Source: Hemicordylus capensis
Lineage: Eukaryota; Chordata; Lepidosauria; Squamata; Cordylidae
NCBI RefSeq assembly: GCF_027244095.1
Contig: NC_069658.1
Coordinates: forward strand, 264,190,687 to 264,254,686
DNA length: 64,000 bases
Direction: 5' to 3'
Shown here in pieces: positions 1-11,480 of this stretch (position 1 is its first letter; every line of letters begins with the position of its first letter). Position numbers and translations under genes: made by a program. A model generated the notes under the pieces. The model saw only the letters and a program-made list of their open reading frames with translations, had not been told where the DNA came from and did not search any database.

Positions 1-985
1 TGTAATGGGCAGACAGAAATTCAGCATGAGAAACCTTTACCATCACCACATGCTGGGAAATCAGCACTTGTTGAACTTATTCTTGCAATGCTGATGATAA
101 AGGAACAGGAGTTTTGCTTAGGAAATAATCACAGCCCTAGTTAGAAATAGCACACACAAATGAACATGTTCTGTTCTTATTGAGGACAAATGACAGAGGA
201 ATCAGAGCATATTTTGAATATTTCTGTTTAGAATAAATTTGAGTAAACCACGGAAAAAGCTCAGTTTTCATGATGAAAGAAATTACCACAGAAACAACCA
301 TGTGCAGGTTTTGTGACATGACGTTTCTCTGGTGGATTTTATCAATCTGAGGCTTTGTATCAGTTGTTTTTATTCTTGCCTTCATTGGTAGGGAGATGAC
401 AAGAATTGTGGGTTTCCTTTTAAAAAGCTGGTGAAACATAGCAGAATTTTGAAAATCTATGAAAGTAATGCAGCATGTGCCATGTTAACCAATAAGCATA
501 AGTGGCATGGTTGTTAAATAAATGCAGCATTTTACTTTCTGACTTGATGTGCATGATCTCCGAATTTAATCAATAAAGGATAGTTGTGAGGGAAGCTGAT
601 AAAACATTATCAGATTCTGAATGGAGCTGTGAGCAGTACTTTTGAATTCCCTGCCCAAGTGGGAGGTGAAGCAACTGTGGGTCTCCCAGGCAGAGCTCTG
701 ACTTGCTCGCCTCCCCTGAATGGAAGGGAGCAGCACATCAGAAATCAGGCACGGTAAGGGCTGCTAAAAAGCAAATACACTTTTGGAGAGTATTGTGGGG
801 GATGGGGAGAAGAATTCTCATAGCTGCATAATTTGTCTCCCTACAAAACATTACAGAATTCAGGAGGTGCCTCTTGGGTCTGCAAAGGGAAGTCTGGTTC
901 AGCACTTACCATGATTCTTAATGGACTTCCCAAATATTTAGTCATCAACTGCACCTAGTGGCCGATCTGTCAAAACTACTAGCGT
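1..985. other. Intergenic, no feature recognised
   Basis: The stretch is AT-rich and unremarkable. The only open frames are short and have no recognisable motif. No repeat family was identified before the SINE that begins near 986. Confidence 0.5.
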
Positions 986-1282
986 GGGCTGGTCTTGAGG
1001 TAGCAAGCATGACTTGTCCCCATAGCTAAGCAGGGTCTGCTCTGGTTGCATCTGAATGGGAGACTTGATGTGTGAGCACTGCAAGATATTCCCCCTCAGG
1101 GGATGAAGCCGCTCTGGGAAGAGCAGAAGGTTACAAGTTCCCTCCCTGGCTTCTCCAAGATAGGGCTGAGAGAGATTCCTGCCTGCAACCTTGGAGAAGC
1201 TGCTGCCAGTCTGTGAAGACAATACTGCGCTAGATAGACCAATGGTTTGACTCAGTATATGGCAGCTTCCTATGTTCCTATG
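986..1282 (+). repeat. 5S-tRNA chimeric SINE, near full length
   Basis: The copy begins with a short leader (ggctggtcttgaggtagc) and continues into a 5S rRNA-like block (gctaagcagggtctgc, then gaatgggagac). The next block is a shortened tRNA(Ala)-like segment, then a body (ccaagatagggctgagag), and a tail ending gcagcttcctatgttcct. The same order recurs in other copies in this window. The 5S block resembles the A-box to C-box internal promoter region of 5S rRNA genes. Confidence 0.8.
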
Positions 1283-1318
1283 TAAATGGACAAAAAGCAC
1301 CAGCTCTGTGGTAAAAGA

Positions 1319-1505
1319 CAGGAAGCTGCCATATATCAAGTCAGACCATTGGTCCGTCTAGCTCAGCATTGTATACATTGATTGACAGTGGCTCTCCATG
1401 GTTTCAGGCAGGAATTTTCCTCAGCCCTAGGTAGAGATGCCAGGGATCAGACCTGGGACCTTCTGCATGCATAGCAGGTGCTCCTCCACTGAACTACTGT
1501 CCTTC
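1319..1505 (-). repeat. tRNA(Ala)-derived SINE without the 5S head
   Basis: Read on the minus strand, the copy starts with a tRNA-like head that includes an anticodon-arm-like tgcatgcagaaggtcc and a B-box-like segment. It ends with the same tail as the 5S-tRNA SINE (tatggcagcttcct). It lies about 40 bp from the preceding SINE, in the opposite orientation. Confidence 0.7.
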
Positions 1506-2210
1506 ACCAACAACCCAAAGGTCAATGGAGAGCACTCACTGCTGTACAGAATGTTTACTGCTGTGCAGAGAACACTTTGACCCTTTGCCACCTGGCAAAA
1601 AAAAGGCAGTTGAGAAGAGCCTGCTTTCAAGGTGACTTTCCCCCAAATGTTTACAGCCCACACCTCATTTTATCCTGCAGGGAAAAGGGCCAGCTTGGAG
1701 CAAAATCAATCCCACACATGCAGAGGACAATGGATTACCAGCCCGTCACCTTTGCCACTCAGCAGGGGCATAAACTTTGAGGGGGAATTCAAGTCCCCTC
1801 TGGGATTGCCGCCCACTTCCACCCTGAGCTGGCAGAGTGGGGAGCCACCACAGTGCCAGGGGGCTTTTCTATGGAACTGGAGGCCATGGGGTTGGCAGGA
1901 AGGTGCCCAGGAGATGCTGGGAAGGCACTTGGGGGCACATGGGAACTGTAGTTCCTCTCTGAGCTGAATGTATTTCTCCTCATTGGTGCTGTGTGGATGG
2001 ACACAAATTCTTCTGCCCAACTTCCCTAGCAACTTTTTATGCCAGCGGGGTGGTACACATTTGTCAAACCTGGACATTCTGATGTACAGGCCTAATATAT
2101 AGTATAGGTCTATGGATAAGGGTGAGTGAAGACTACCACAGAAGCAAAGACAAACTCAGCTGCATGAAAAGGATCGTTTATTCCCATTTCAATAGGAACC
2201 TTTCTCAAGA
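1506..2210. other. Intergenic, nothing recognised
   Basis: Several overlapping open frames exist on both strands, but they have no conserved motif, no splice context and no recognised homology. I treat them as chance frames. Confidence 0.5.
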
Positions 2211-2509
2211 GAGAGCTGGTCTTGTGGTAGCAAGCAAGACTTGTCCCCTTAGCTAAGCAGGGTCTGCCTTGGTTGCATATGAAAGAGAGACTAGAAGTGT
2301 GAGCACTGTAAGATATTCCCTTTAGGGGATTGAGCCACTCTGTGAAGAGCAGAAGCTTCCAAGTTCCCTCCCTGGCAGCATCTCCAAGATAGGGCTGAGA
2401 GAGAGTCCTGCCTGCAACCTTGGAGAAGCCGCTGCCAGTCTGTGAAGACAATACTGAGCTAGATAGACCAATGGTCTGACTCAGTATATGGCAGTTTCCT
2501 ATGTTCCTA
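2211..2509 (+). repeat. 5S-tRNA chimeric SINE, near full length
   Basis: The leader gagagctggtcttgtgg is followed by the 5S-like block near 2257 (gctaagcagggtctgcc), a degenerate tRNA(Ala)-like middle and the shared tail ending at atgttcct. It has the same orientation and structure as the copy at 986. Confidence 0.8.
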
Positions 2510-2974
2510 AGGGGATTCCTTACTAGATTCCTTGGAAAAAATGTCCCCCCCCCAAAAACTCCTATGCAGACTGATCAGACTGTGGTCAATTGTACCACAG
2601 AGACCTGCTGGAGGGTTTGCTGCACTAGTGTACTTTTCTTAATGTTTACCCGAGACCAGAAGGTCCAGGCAGGAAATGCCACACCACACAAATTCCCCTG
2701 GTCAGCAGAGTGGTACAGCAGAAGTATGCTGGGCCCATAATACAGAGATGAATATGTTGAAACCCCACTCCCTGATTCATGGCTGTCTTCTGCTTTTGCC
2801 TCCACCACCCTACAAATAATTCCTTCCCTGTGGCTTTTGAGGTTACTTTCCCCCAAAACGTGCACAAGATATATAGCTCCCACAACAGGGCTAGAATAAG
2901 CCACCTTCCACTCCACAAACAGAACTCCTAAGCCCTGGGGAACTAACCTGTCAAGCAGCCAGGCAGGGAGGCTT
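2510..2974. other. Intergenic, nothing recognised
   Basis: No repeat family or gene was recognised between the SINE and the CR1 copy. Confidence 0.5.
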
Positions 2975-3575
2975 AAGAACATAAGAACAGCCCTGCTGGA
3001 TCAGGCCCAAGGCCTCTCTAGTCCAGCATCCTGCTTCACACAGTGGCCCGCCAGATGCTCCTGGGAAGCCCACCGGCAAGAAGTGAGGGCATTCCCTCTC
3101 TCCTGCAGTTGCTCCCCTGCAACTGGTATTTAGAAGCACCTTGCCTCTGAGGCTGGAGGTGGCTTATAACCACCAGACTAGTAGCCATTTGATAGACCTG
3201 TCCTCCACAAATTAATCTAACCCCCTTTTAAAGCTACCCAAGCTAGTGGCCATCACCACATCCCATGGCAGAGAATTCTGTAAATTAATTATGCACTGTG
3301 TGAAAAAGTACTTCTTTTTGTTGATTTCCTAAATTTCCTGGCCTTCAGTTTATTGGGATGACCCCTGGTTCTAGTGGTGTTAATCTCTCTCTGTCCACTC
3401 TCTCCACTCCATGCATAATTTTATACACCTCTATCATGTCTTCCCATAGCTGGCCCTGCCTCTTTTCCAAACTACAGAGCTCCAGATGCTGTAGCTTTTG
3501 ACTCATACGGAAGGTGCTCCAGGCCCCTGATCATCTTGGTTGCCCTCGTCTGCACCTTTTCCAGTTCCTGTCTTG
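2975..3575 (-). repeat. CR1 LINE, 5'-truncated 3' end
   Basis: On the plus strand it opens with aacataagaacagccctgct, the reverse complement of the CR1 3' end seen in many copies here. It continues through the CR1 3' UTR into the end of ORF2-like sequence (a block corresponding to the usual 'gaattctctgcca' region, and another at 3530-3560). It is about 600 bp long and 5'-truncated, as is typical for CR1. Confidence 0.8.
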
Positions 3576-4201
3576 GTGTGGGTCTCCATTTCTGCCACTG
3601 TGAAAGGCCCCAGCTCTGGCAGGAAACTGGGGAGTTGCCTTCTGTCAGCCACTTCTCCATAGCTGTTTCTGACACCACACCACTATCAGTAAAGGGGGCC
3701 ACTTTCGAGCAGGCCCAACTCAGCTCTGCCAACAGTACATGATATATGGGCAAAACAAAGTTACAAAGAGAAAAGTGCACAATAAGAAAGAGAAAATGCA
3801 CTATCTTAGCCAATTGTCAACAGATCTGTATGAAATTTGACCAGCTTATGGAGCTAAAGATGTAGACACTCCACATTTCAAACAGCTGAAGCATATTGCA
3901 CTTTCCTGTGCTCTATATCCAGAGAAGAATAATTTGCTAGATCTTCAAGGGGAAGATGGTAGGTTTGCGGGGGGCAGGGTGGGAAGGGGGGAAAACATTT
4001 AGAATCCTGGTCATTAACCAGATGATGACACTACTAGCAACATATATGTTTCCAATACAGTGCATCTATGAGATATTTTCAGTTTTTAAAAATAAGTTGT
4101 ATACCTTGTCAGGGTTGAATTGAAGCTATCAACCTATAAAATACATATTTATTACAGAATGAGGAATGTTGTTTCATATCTGTAGGTCACATTTCAATGT
4201 A
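3576..4201. other. Intergenic, nothing recognised
   Basis: The stretch becomes AT-rich toward its end. No gene or repeat family was recognised. The base at 4201 is the A of the A/T pair into which the next element appears to have inserted. Confidence 0.5.
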
Positions 4202-4665
4202 TCTATATATTTAATTCTCTTAGCCAGGATCTGGTGACGGAACTCTCGCGACACGCTACGAGAGTTCAGGACTGAGGGAAACGTCGGTTGGGGGTTGGAG
4301 GAGCCCAGAGGGGGAGGACGAGGGGGTGCCGCTCTGGCGTCTGGGGGCAGCTAGCGAGGGTGGCGAGAGAGGAGAGGAGGCAGCGGGAAGCTGAGCTGTG
4401 CCTCTGAGAGGAGCCTGGCTGGGTGGGTGGCAGCGGCGGCGGCAGCGGGCTCCCAAAAATGGCAGGGGGGAGGCTGGTGCAGCAACTGGGGCTGTTGTGG
4501 CGGGCATGGGAACTGGGAGGGGGGAGAGTGGTTCAGGAGGAGGCGGGCCCTGGCAAAGGAGGCGGCCAGCGGGTGAAAATGGCGGGGAATAGATTGGGGC
4601 GGAAAGTGGGGGAGAAGCGTCGAGGAGAGACTAGCGGTGCAGATGCTGTGTGCTGGTTCAGCTAG
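4202..4665 (+). mobile_element. Helitron-like element (short, non-autonomous) with GC-rich cargo
   Basis: The element begins TCTATATATTTAATTCTC and ends with CTAG at 4662-4665. It lies between A (4201) and T (4666) with no target duplication. A weak hairpin (CAG-ATG-CTG, 4640-4648) precedes the terminal CTAG. Both ends match the element at 8757-9688 on the opposite strand, while the interiors differ. The interior is GC-rich, with a CGG-type run and two 'aaaatggc' motifs, and resembles a mammalian or reptilian promoter or first exon. Near the 5' end is an inverted repeat, aactctcg/cgagagtt, at about 4240-4267. No Rep/helicase coding is present. Helitron assignment is inferred from the ends. 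Confidence 0.6.
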
Positions 4666-4861
4666 TAGATATTAATGTATATCTTTGATTTCAGGTATCA
4701 TAAACCAGTAGGAGTAGCAGTACTTATGGAAAGTCATGAAGATTGAGATGAAACGGATCCCCACAAGTTCATAATATGCCACAGAGCCTTGCAAGCCTTT
4801 AAGTAGTAAACAGGGCTTCAACACTGTCTTATAAAACAGGACATAGTTAGCAGACACCACA

Positions 4862-6845
4862 ATTATTGCTTAGTCTAATGTGGAGGTGTCCAGAAACTCC
4901 TCTTATGTGGTTTGTGACTCCTGATGATATGGATAAGCTGCTTGGGACATTTTGACCTACCACCTGTTCTCTTGACTCTTGCCCAACATGGCTTATACCA
5001 TGGCAGGGGGCTTGTTGTGGAAGGCCTGGTAGATATTATAAATGCTTATTTGAGGGAGGGCAGGATGTTTTCCTGTCTCATTAGACCTCTTTGATCTAAG
5101 CCTGTCTTGGATCCCTCAGAATTAAGCAACTATAGGCCTGTCTCCCACTTTCTATGACTGGGCATGGTAATTGAGAAGGTGGTGGTCTCCCAGCTCCAGA
5201 CAGTCTTGGAGGAAACGGATTACTAGACTGATTTCAAACTGGTTTTCAGGTGAGTTATGGGGTGGAGACTGCCTTGGTCAGCCTAATGGATGATCTCCAA
5301 CAGGGGATTAACAGAGGGAGTGTGAGACTATTGCTTATTTTGGATCTTTTGGTGGCTTTCGATATTATCGACCATAGTATCCTTCTGGAGCCTCTGAGAG
5401 GGTTGGGAGTGGAAAACATTGCTGTGCAATAGATCTGCTCCTACCTCTCGGGCAGATTCCGGATGGTGTTGCTTGGAGACTGTTATTCTTCAAAACATGA
5501 ACTTTTATATGGTGTCCCCCAGGGCTCCATACTGTGTCCAATGCTTTTTAACATCTACATGAAACCACTAGGAGAGATCATCAGGAGATTTGGTGAAGGC
5601 TGTTATCAGTAAGCTGATGACACCCATATCTGTTTTCTCCATGTCAGCATCACTAGGGGAAGGCATAACCAGGGATGTGCATGGAATGGAACGGGTTTTG
5701 CCAGTTCAGTTTGAATCCGGACCAGATTTGAGCTGGCCTGGGCTCAACTGAACCGGGTCCTGGCCAGTTTGTCCATCGGGCCAGCTCATGGGCTGGTTTG
5801 AGGGGAGGGGACTTGTAAAGGGGAATCTGGCTAGGATTCCCCTTTACAGAGTGAGATTCCCTAGCCTAAGGGGCGGGGGAGCAACAGAGGAATCCTTTAT
5901 CTTTACATTGGAGGTGGCAGTGTGGGCTCCTCCAATCTCCACCCACCTCTGGGCTGGCTGGACATGTAGAGACCTAAACTGGGCTGCAGCCAGCCTGGAC
6001 TGTCATTTGGGAGGCCGGCAAAGTGTGGGTGGAGGAGCCCCTGCTGCTGATGTCTCCGCCTCCACCATCCCTGCAGCCTTCATTTTAAAGGTAAAGGATT
6101 TTCATTTCGCTCACCACCACCCCCTTTAGGCTAGAGATGCCAGCTTCTCCTTTACAAGTATCCACCCCCCTGAGCCAGCCCACAAGCTGGTTCTTTGAAC
6201 CAGGGGGGCGGTCAGGTTCGAACCCAGACCACCCGAACTGGGCCAGCTCGAAGCGAGCCGGCTCGCACATCCCTAGGCATAACCTCCCTAAATGTTTGTC
6301 TGGAGGCAATGATGAGCTGGATGAGGGATAACAAACTGTAACTGAATCCAAATAAGATGGAGGTATTTGTTGTGTGGGCTCAAAACTCAGGAGACAGTTT
6401 TGATCTACGAGTTCTGGATACGGGTCATGCTTCCCCAGATGGAACAGTGAATGCAGTTTGAGAGTGCTTCTGGATCCAAACCTCTCCCTGGTGCTGGGTT
6501 GAGGCAGTGGCCAGAGGTGCTTTCTTCTGTCACCTTCGGCTGATACACCAGCTGCATCCGTTTCTTGAGATAAACTCTCAGAACAGTCGTGCATATGCTG
6601 GTAACCTCCAGACTTGACTACTTCAATGCCCTGCAATGTGGGGGCTGCCTTTGTAAGTGGGATGGGAATTGCAGTGGGCACAGAATGCGGCAGGCAGGTT
6701 GGTCTCCAAGTCATCTCGAAGAGACCATATTACTCCTATATTAAGAGAACTATACTGTCTACCAATAGGTTTCTGGGCAAAATACAAGGTGTTGGTTATA
6801 ACCTATAAAGCCCTAAACAAGTTAGGCCCAGAGTATTTAAGAAAA
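4862..6845 (+). repeat. L2-clade LINE, RT region, broken and interrupted
   Basis: Translated pieces show L2-type reverse-transcriptase blocks: a YRPVS-like segment near 5130, LDLLVAFDIIDH near 5338, GVPQGSILCPMLFNIYMKPL near 5510, and an ADD motif near 5618 preceded by a stop codon. The copy is interrupted at 5670-6275 by a hAT-type insertion and resumes from 6284 to about 6845 with the thumb and C-terminal region (AFWAKYKVLVITYKALN-like near 6770). Several in-frame stops and shifts show that it is dead. The 5' part of the element is missing. Confidence 0.75.
5670..6275. mobile_element. Non-autonomous hAT-type element inserted in L2
   Basis: The ends are cagggatgtgc and gcacatcccta, flanked by the 8-bp duplication ggcataac (5662-5669 and 6276-6283). 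Removing it restores continuity of the surrounding L2. Parts of the interior are mutually inverted (gaaccgggtcc-like and gccagctc blocks on both sides). The same end sequence is found on the element at 27435-27909. Open frames inside it are chance frames. Confidence 0.75.
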
Positions 6846-7261
6846 TGAGGCGATTTTCACGACCAGCCAAAACCGGGCTAAGGGAGCCCAGCCTGGTTTC
6901 AGCTGGTTGTGTGCTGCAACAGGAGCTGTGCGGCTCCCGGCAGCAAGTCCGCTTAAATGCCCCCCCCCAAACAAGGTTAGTGGAATGCACTCTCTGCTAA
7001 CCCTGTTTATCTGATTGTGTGTCGCCGTGGTGCAGCTACTCACAAGTAGCCTTCCAACTGGGGGTGGGGGGGCTACAACAAGCCTCCCGGTGTCAGGAGG
7101 CCCTCTACAAGGCATCATGCATGCACTTGCCCCCGATCCATGTCGACCCAACCAACTCCATGACAGAGCTAGTAACTGTCTGGGCGGCCAATCCGGCTGC
7201 CCAGGGAGGGCTCCCTGCTCATCTGTGGGGAAAGTGGGTCAAGTCCACTCTCCCCACAAAC
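6846..7261. repeat. Unclassified insertion between two L2 copies
   Basis: This 416-bp GC-richer block separates a plus-strand L2 copy from a minus-strand L2 copy. It begins near ggcgattttcacgaccagcc and ends near the ccccacaaacccc run. No terminal repeat or target duplication was found by eye. It is probably a transposable element of unknown type. Confidence 0.35.
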
Positions 7262-7870
7262 CCCCTTTCAACAGTATACTGATAACACCCTGCACCGAAT
7301 CTCCTGATGATCTCTCCCAGCGGTTTCATGTAGATGTTAAACAACATCGGAGACAATACGGAGCCCTGAGGGACACCACAGAAAAGTTCAGATTTTGAAG
7401 AACAGTCTCCAAGAGACACCATCTAGAATCTGCCTGTGAGGTAGGAGTGGAACCACTAAAAAGCAGTGCCTCCCACCCCTAATGCCCTCAGATGTTCCAG
7501 AAGGATACTATGGTCAACAATATCGAAAGCTGCCGAGAGATCCAAAAGAACCAACAGAGACACCCCCTCTGTCAATTCCCAATTGAAGATCATCCATCAA
7601 GCTGACCAAGGCAGTCTCTACCCAACAGCCCGCCTGAAAGCCAGTTTGAAATGGGTCAAGATGATCAATTTCCTCCAAGACTGCCTGGAGCTGGGAGGCC
7701 ACCACCTTTTCACTCACCTCATGTTGCCCAGCCATGGAAGGTTGGAGACAGGCTTATAGTTGCTCAACTCTGAGGGATCCAAGACAGGCTTCTTCAGAAG
7801 TGGTCTAATGATTGCCTCCTTAAGGCAAGGAGGCATCCTGCTCTCTCTCAGAGAAGCATGAGCACTATTG
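7262..7870 (-). repeat. L2-clade LINE fragment, inverted
   Basis: Minus-strand translation gives the same RT blocks as the L2 copy at 4862-6845: GVPQGSVLSPMLFNIYMKPL (about 7315-7375), then upstream FQTGFQAGCWVETALVSLMD (about 7590-7650), and a region corresponding to DPSELSNYRPVS near 7770. It is the second L2 copy, facing the first. Confidence 0.75.
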
Positions 7871-8756
7871 TGTGAGAAGGCTAGCAATAGCAATTTGAAG
7901 TCAGTTCACTAATGTGCCATCTGCTCAAAGGGCAAATTTGTCAGCATGTGTGTTAAATATTATATAACTGAAGATGACTATCCATGTTTCCAAGCACCAT
8001 CCAGTTCTTAAAAGATGGAATGTACATTCAAATGATTTGCAGGATGTGCATCAGGTGGTATGCTTCCCCCACTCTTCAAACTTTCCACTTTCCCATTAAG
8101 ACCACACAAAGTTTGGCTCTGGACACAGAAATGCGCACAGGAAGGTTTCCAGCTAGAATATTTTTGGAAGTCTCAACTGAGTGGAAACTTGATGCTATTG
8201 TGGGAGATTTCCTGCTGCTTTTCCTGACTGTATTGTTTAGAACTGTGTGGAAGTGGCTATTTAATAATGAGACTTCTCATCACCATTGAATTCTATTATC
8301 CTTTTGCACTGTGCATTCCCTGGTTATTTGTTCTTCTTCTCCTGTGGTGAGACTGTGGAAGCAGGATGCTGGAGGAGATGGACCTTTGGGCTGATCCAGC
8401 AGTGTTCTCCTTCTATGACCAGGGAGGCTGAATACCACTTGTTATGGATGTTCATGTCCTCCCCATATAAGATGACTTACTGACCATCTTTGGCTGCATA
8501 CCAAACATGAGCAGTTGGCGAACTCCCTGACCTAGAGTGCTCAGTTTTGTACAGACTTCTCTTAAGGATCCCCAGTGAAAATGGATCTTTCTGCTACTTC
8601 TTGTTTGACATGCAAAATGACAATTGGCTGATCCCTGTGATGTCACAAGGTCATTTCCTCCTAGCCTTTCCAGGAGCAGTTCTTCTATTCTTTAAATCTG
8701 ATTGTGCCTTTTAAAAATGGGGGGCACCTAACCAAGTTATGAATTATTAATAATAA
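7871..8756. other. Intergenic with one CR1 3' scrap
   Basis: About 8345-8425 (+) resembles a CR1 3' end (gcaggatgctgg, then ctgatccagcag). Nothing else was recognised in this stretch. Confidence 0.45.
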
Positions 8757-9688
8757 CTAGCTTAACCTGCACAGAACATCTGTACGCTAGTACTTGATTA
8801 CTCCCCTCACCCCCTGCCACAGCCCCCCTCACCTCAGAGATCTCTCCACCTCACTCCTGCTGCTCCTCCTCCATCCAGTTGCCCCTCATCCCTCTGGGTC
8901 ACTCCTCTATCCCTTTACTCCATCCTTCTCTTCCTCCCCTCTTGGTCGTGACTGCAATGCTGCTAGTGCCTACTGGTCAATCTGCAGCCCCCTATTCCCA
9001 GAGACCTCCCCACCCTCACCTGAGCCCCACTCCTGCTCCTCCCCGCAGGAGTAGGAGCAGGAGCAGCTGACCGGGCCCTTCCTCACTGCCACCACCTCCA
9101 TGGCCACTTGTTCCCCACAGGCTGCTGACAGGCACAGGCCCGTCCCTTGTCTGCCTGCCTCCCTCTGCCAATGTCCTCGGTAGCCTCAAACAGAAGAAGT
9201 GGTTTATTGGGCCTTTCCTTGCTGCCAATAGGCGCCGCCATGGCTGCTCGTTCTCCTCAGGCTGCTGACAGGCTCAGGCCAATCCCTCGCCCTTCCTCCT
9301 TTCTCTTCTCCCCTCCCTTCTTTTTCTCTCTTTCTCTCTCCCTTCCTGAGTTAACATACCTTGTTCATCTTGTTTCCTTGTCTAATTCACACAGCGGCAG
9401 CCTCCTTCTCATGAAGGGGCTCTTTCCTCCCTCACGACCCCTCTCTTTGCAGACCCTTGCCCACTATCCATTTATATATAGAGATTCCTCTCCTCTACAG
9501 TCAAGAACATCTTTCGACCAATAACAGTTGCATCCCAACTGTCCTTAACCATCACAGGCTCCTCCTCCCTATTTGCATATGGAATCTCTACTGCCCAATC
9601 ACCACAGTGCTTCTGCTCATGCACTCTTGCAGGAGCTGCCACGCATAGGATTAGCCATGGGTACACTTTAGAGAATTATATATATAGA
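8757..9688 (-). mobile_element. Helitron-like element with C/G-rich cargo
   Basis: Read on the minus strand it begins TCTATATATATAATTCTC (plus 9688 downward) and ends CTAG (plus 8760-8757). Ten bases before CTAG is a perfect hairpin ACAGA-TGT-TCTGT (plus 8771-8783). The insertion lies between A and T with no target duplication. The 5' terminal 18 bases and the last 35-40 bases match the element at 4202-4665, but the interiors differ. The cargo is pyrimidine-rich on the plus strand. It contains an imperfect direct duplication (about 9075-9155 and 9210-9292, both containing caggctgctgacagg). Exon-like open frames are present but have no recognised product. Confidence 0.65.
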
Positions 9689-11104
9689 TTTGGCCAATAA
9701 TATGGATTTGACCAAAAATAATATATCAAGTGAAAGTGACAATCCACTTGAAGTATGGGAGAGATGCAAGATGGGCAAAATCAGCATTTGATTTGCTGAT
9801 TAATGTCAAATGCATTGCCAAGGTGGAGGGAAGTGGGGCTTGATCTGCTGGAAGGAACAGTATAGAGAGTCACTGGAGTGGCTCAACCTAATTGTTCCTC
9901 TGTACCAACATGCTATAACGGGGCACCCTCAGAAGGTGATGATCACGGTGGTGACACAAGTCTCCTCAGCACACTGAGACAAAAAGCACATTCTTTGATA
10001 TAACTGTTGGAGTTTTTTTTTAATTTCTCTTTCCCTTTGGGTAAAATACAAACTATTCTAGCAGAGTGCAAGGGAAAGCTTCCACTCCCATTACAGAGTG
10101 TGGCGTCAAGTTATCACAGCTATTTAAGGAACATCCATGGAGATCACTGTAGAGTCTAAATTACTAAACTAGTTTATTGGTAAAATACATTCAGATCGGA
10201 AAGACCCAATCCTATCTAATAATGAATGAGAGAGAGAGAGAGATATGTTTCCAGAGCACACTTCTCTCTAGGAGGAAAAGAAGAGGACTAACTCAACTCA
10301 GGAAGTACCTGAAGAGTCAAAGCAGGAATCATAGAGTAGAGCCAAGAAGGGACAGGTAAGGAAACCCTCACTAACTACCTCTACGCCCAATGCCCCTAGT
10401 GGCCATTGGGATAGTCAGTGCAAAAGGTCACTGTCACTGGAAATCCATCTCCAACATAAACATCTCTCAGTGGACAGCCAAATGTGAGTCCTTGGCTGTC
10501 TTATACATGTTAAATGTCTTTCTGACACTATAAGGCCCAGAATGCTTCTCATGTCCAAAGGGTGCATGCTAATGTGTAAACTAGGCATGGCCTCAGGGCG
10601 GCCAACACTGGGATGTAACCTGTTTAGCACAGGTATGGAAGTTCTCTCCACGAACAATAAGGAGGCATTACTTTTGCCAACTTATTCCCTTGCGTTCTGT
10701 GAACTACCTCTGGCAACTCTGACCCAGTTTATATAGAAGCCACCCTAAAGGCAATCTCTGATGCTATCACCCTGACCATGGAAAAATCTTCTCCCATTGC
10801 GTCATTCTAATTTAGGAAGGGAAACCACTCTCCACCTTCTAAGAGCTCCTTGGACAAGATCACCCCCTTCAGCGCCTCCTTTCCCTGAACTAGCAGGCTG
10901 GGGGAGGGGGGGAAATCTACTTTCCAAATGAGCTCTTTTAAAATCTAGAAGTCTGATTCTCATGCACCTGAATATCTATAAGCTAGGGGCCTACCTAGAT
11001 GTTTAGAAATACACATCTTCTGAACTAATGTGGTTAGAATTAACATAAGAAGCTAATTGACAGTAGGCTCGGGAGCAACAAATCGAAGTACTGCTTCCAC
11101 AACG
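9689..11104. other. Intergenic, nothing recognised
   Basis: No gene, known repeat end or long inverted repeat was recognised. A short (GA)n run lies near 10229-10242. Confidence 0.5.
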
Positions 11105-11480
11105 TATTATTTATTTATTGTTTAATTGTTACATTCATAAGCCACCCCATCCAGAGGCTCTGGGCAGTGCACAACTAGTTTAAAAAACATAAAAACAAAC
11201 ATCATTTAAAACACACTACTTAAAACAATATAAAAACAATTTTAATACAATTTAAAACCAATTAAAAATACGTTAAAACAATTTATAAACCTTGGAAGGC
11301 CAGGCCAAACAAGCAAGTATTTAGGGCTCTCTTAAAGGCCAACAGTGAGCTTAAACTGCAGATATCTGCTGGGAGTGAATTCCATAGGCTTGGAGCAGCT
11401 ACAGAGAAGGCCCGGTTCCAAGTTGCCACCAGACGTACTGGTGGTAACTGGAGACGGCCTGAAGTCACAAAGTGCGCTTC
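11105..11480 (-). repeat. L2-type LINE 3' end
   Basis: Minus-strand translation of about 11290-11468 shows the L2 C-terminal signature (WNRAFSVAAPSLWNSLP followed by LLAFKRALNT). It is followed downstream on that strand by the AT-rich 3' tail. The plus-strand segment with ccaccccatccagaggctct is the reversed tail. Confidence 0.7.

Noticed and set aside
6085-6714. A 209-residue minus-strand open frame
   Set aside because: It runs across the border of the hAT-type insertion and L2, so it is a chance frame.
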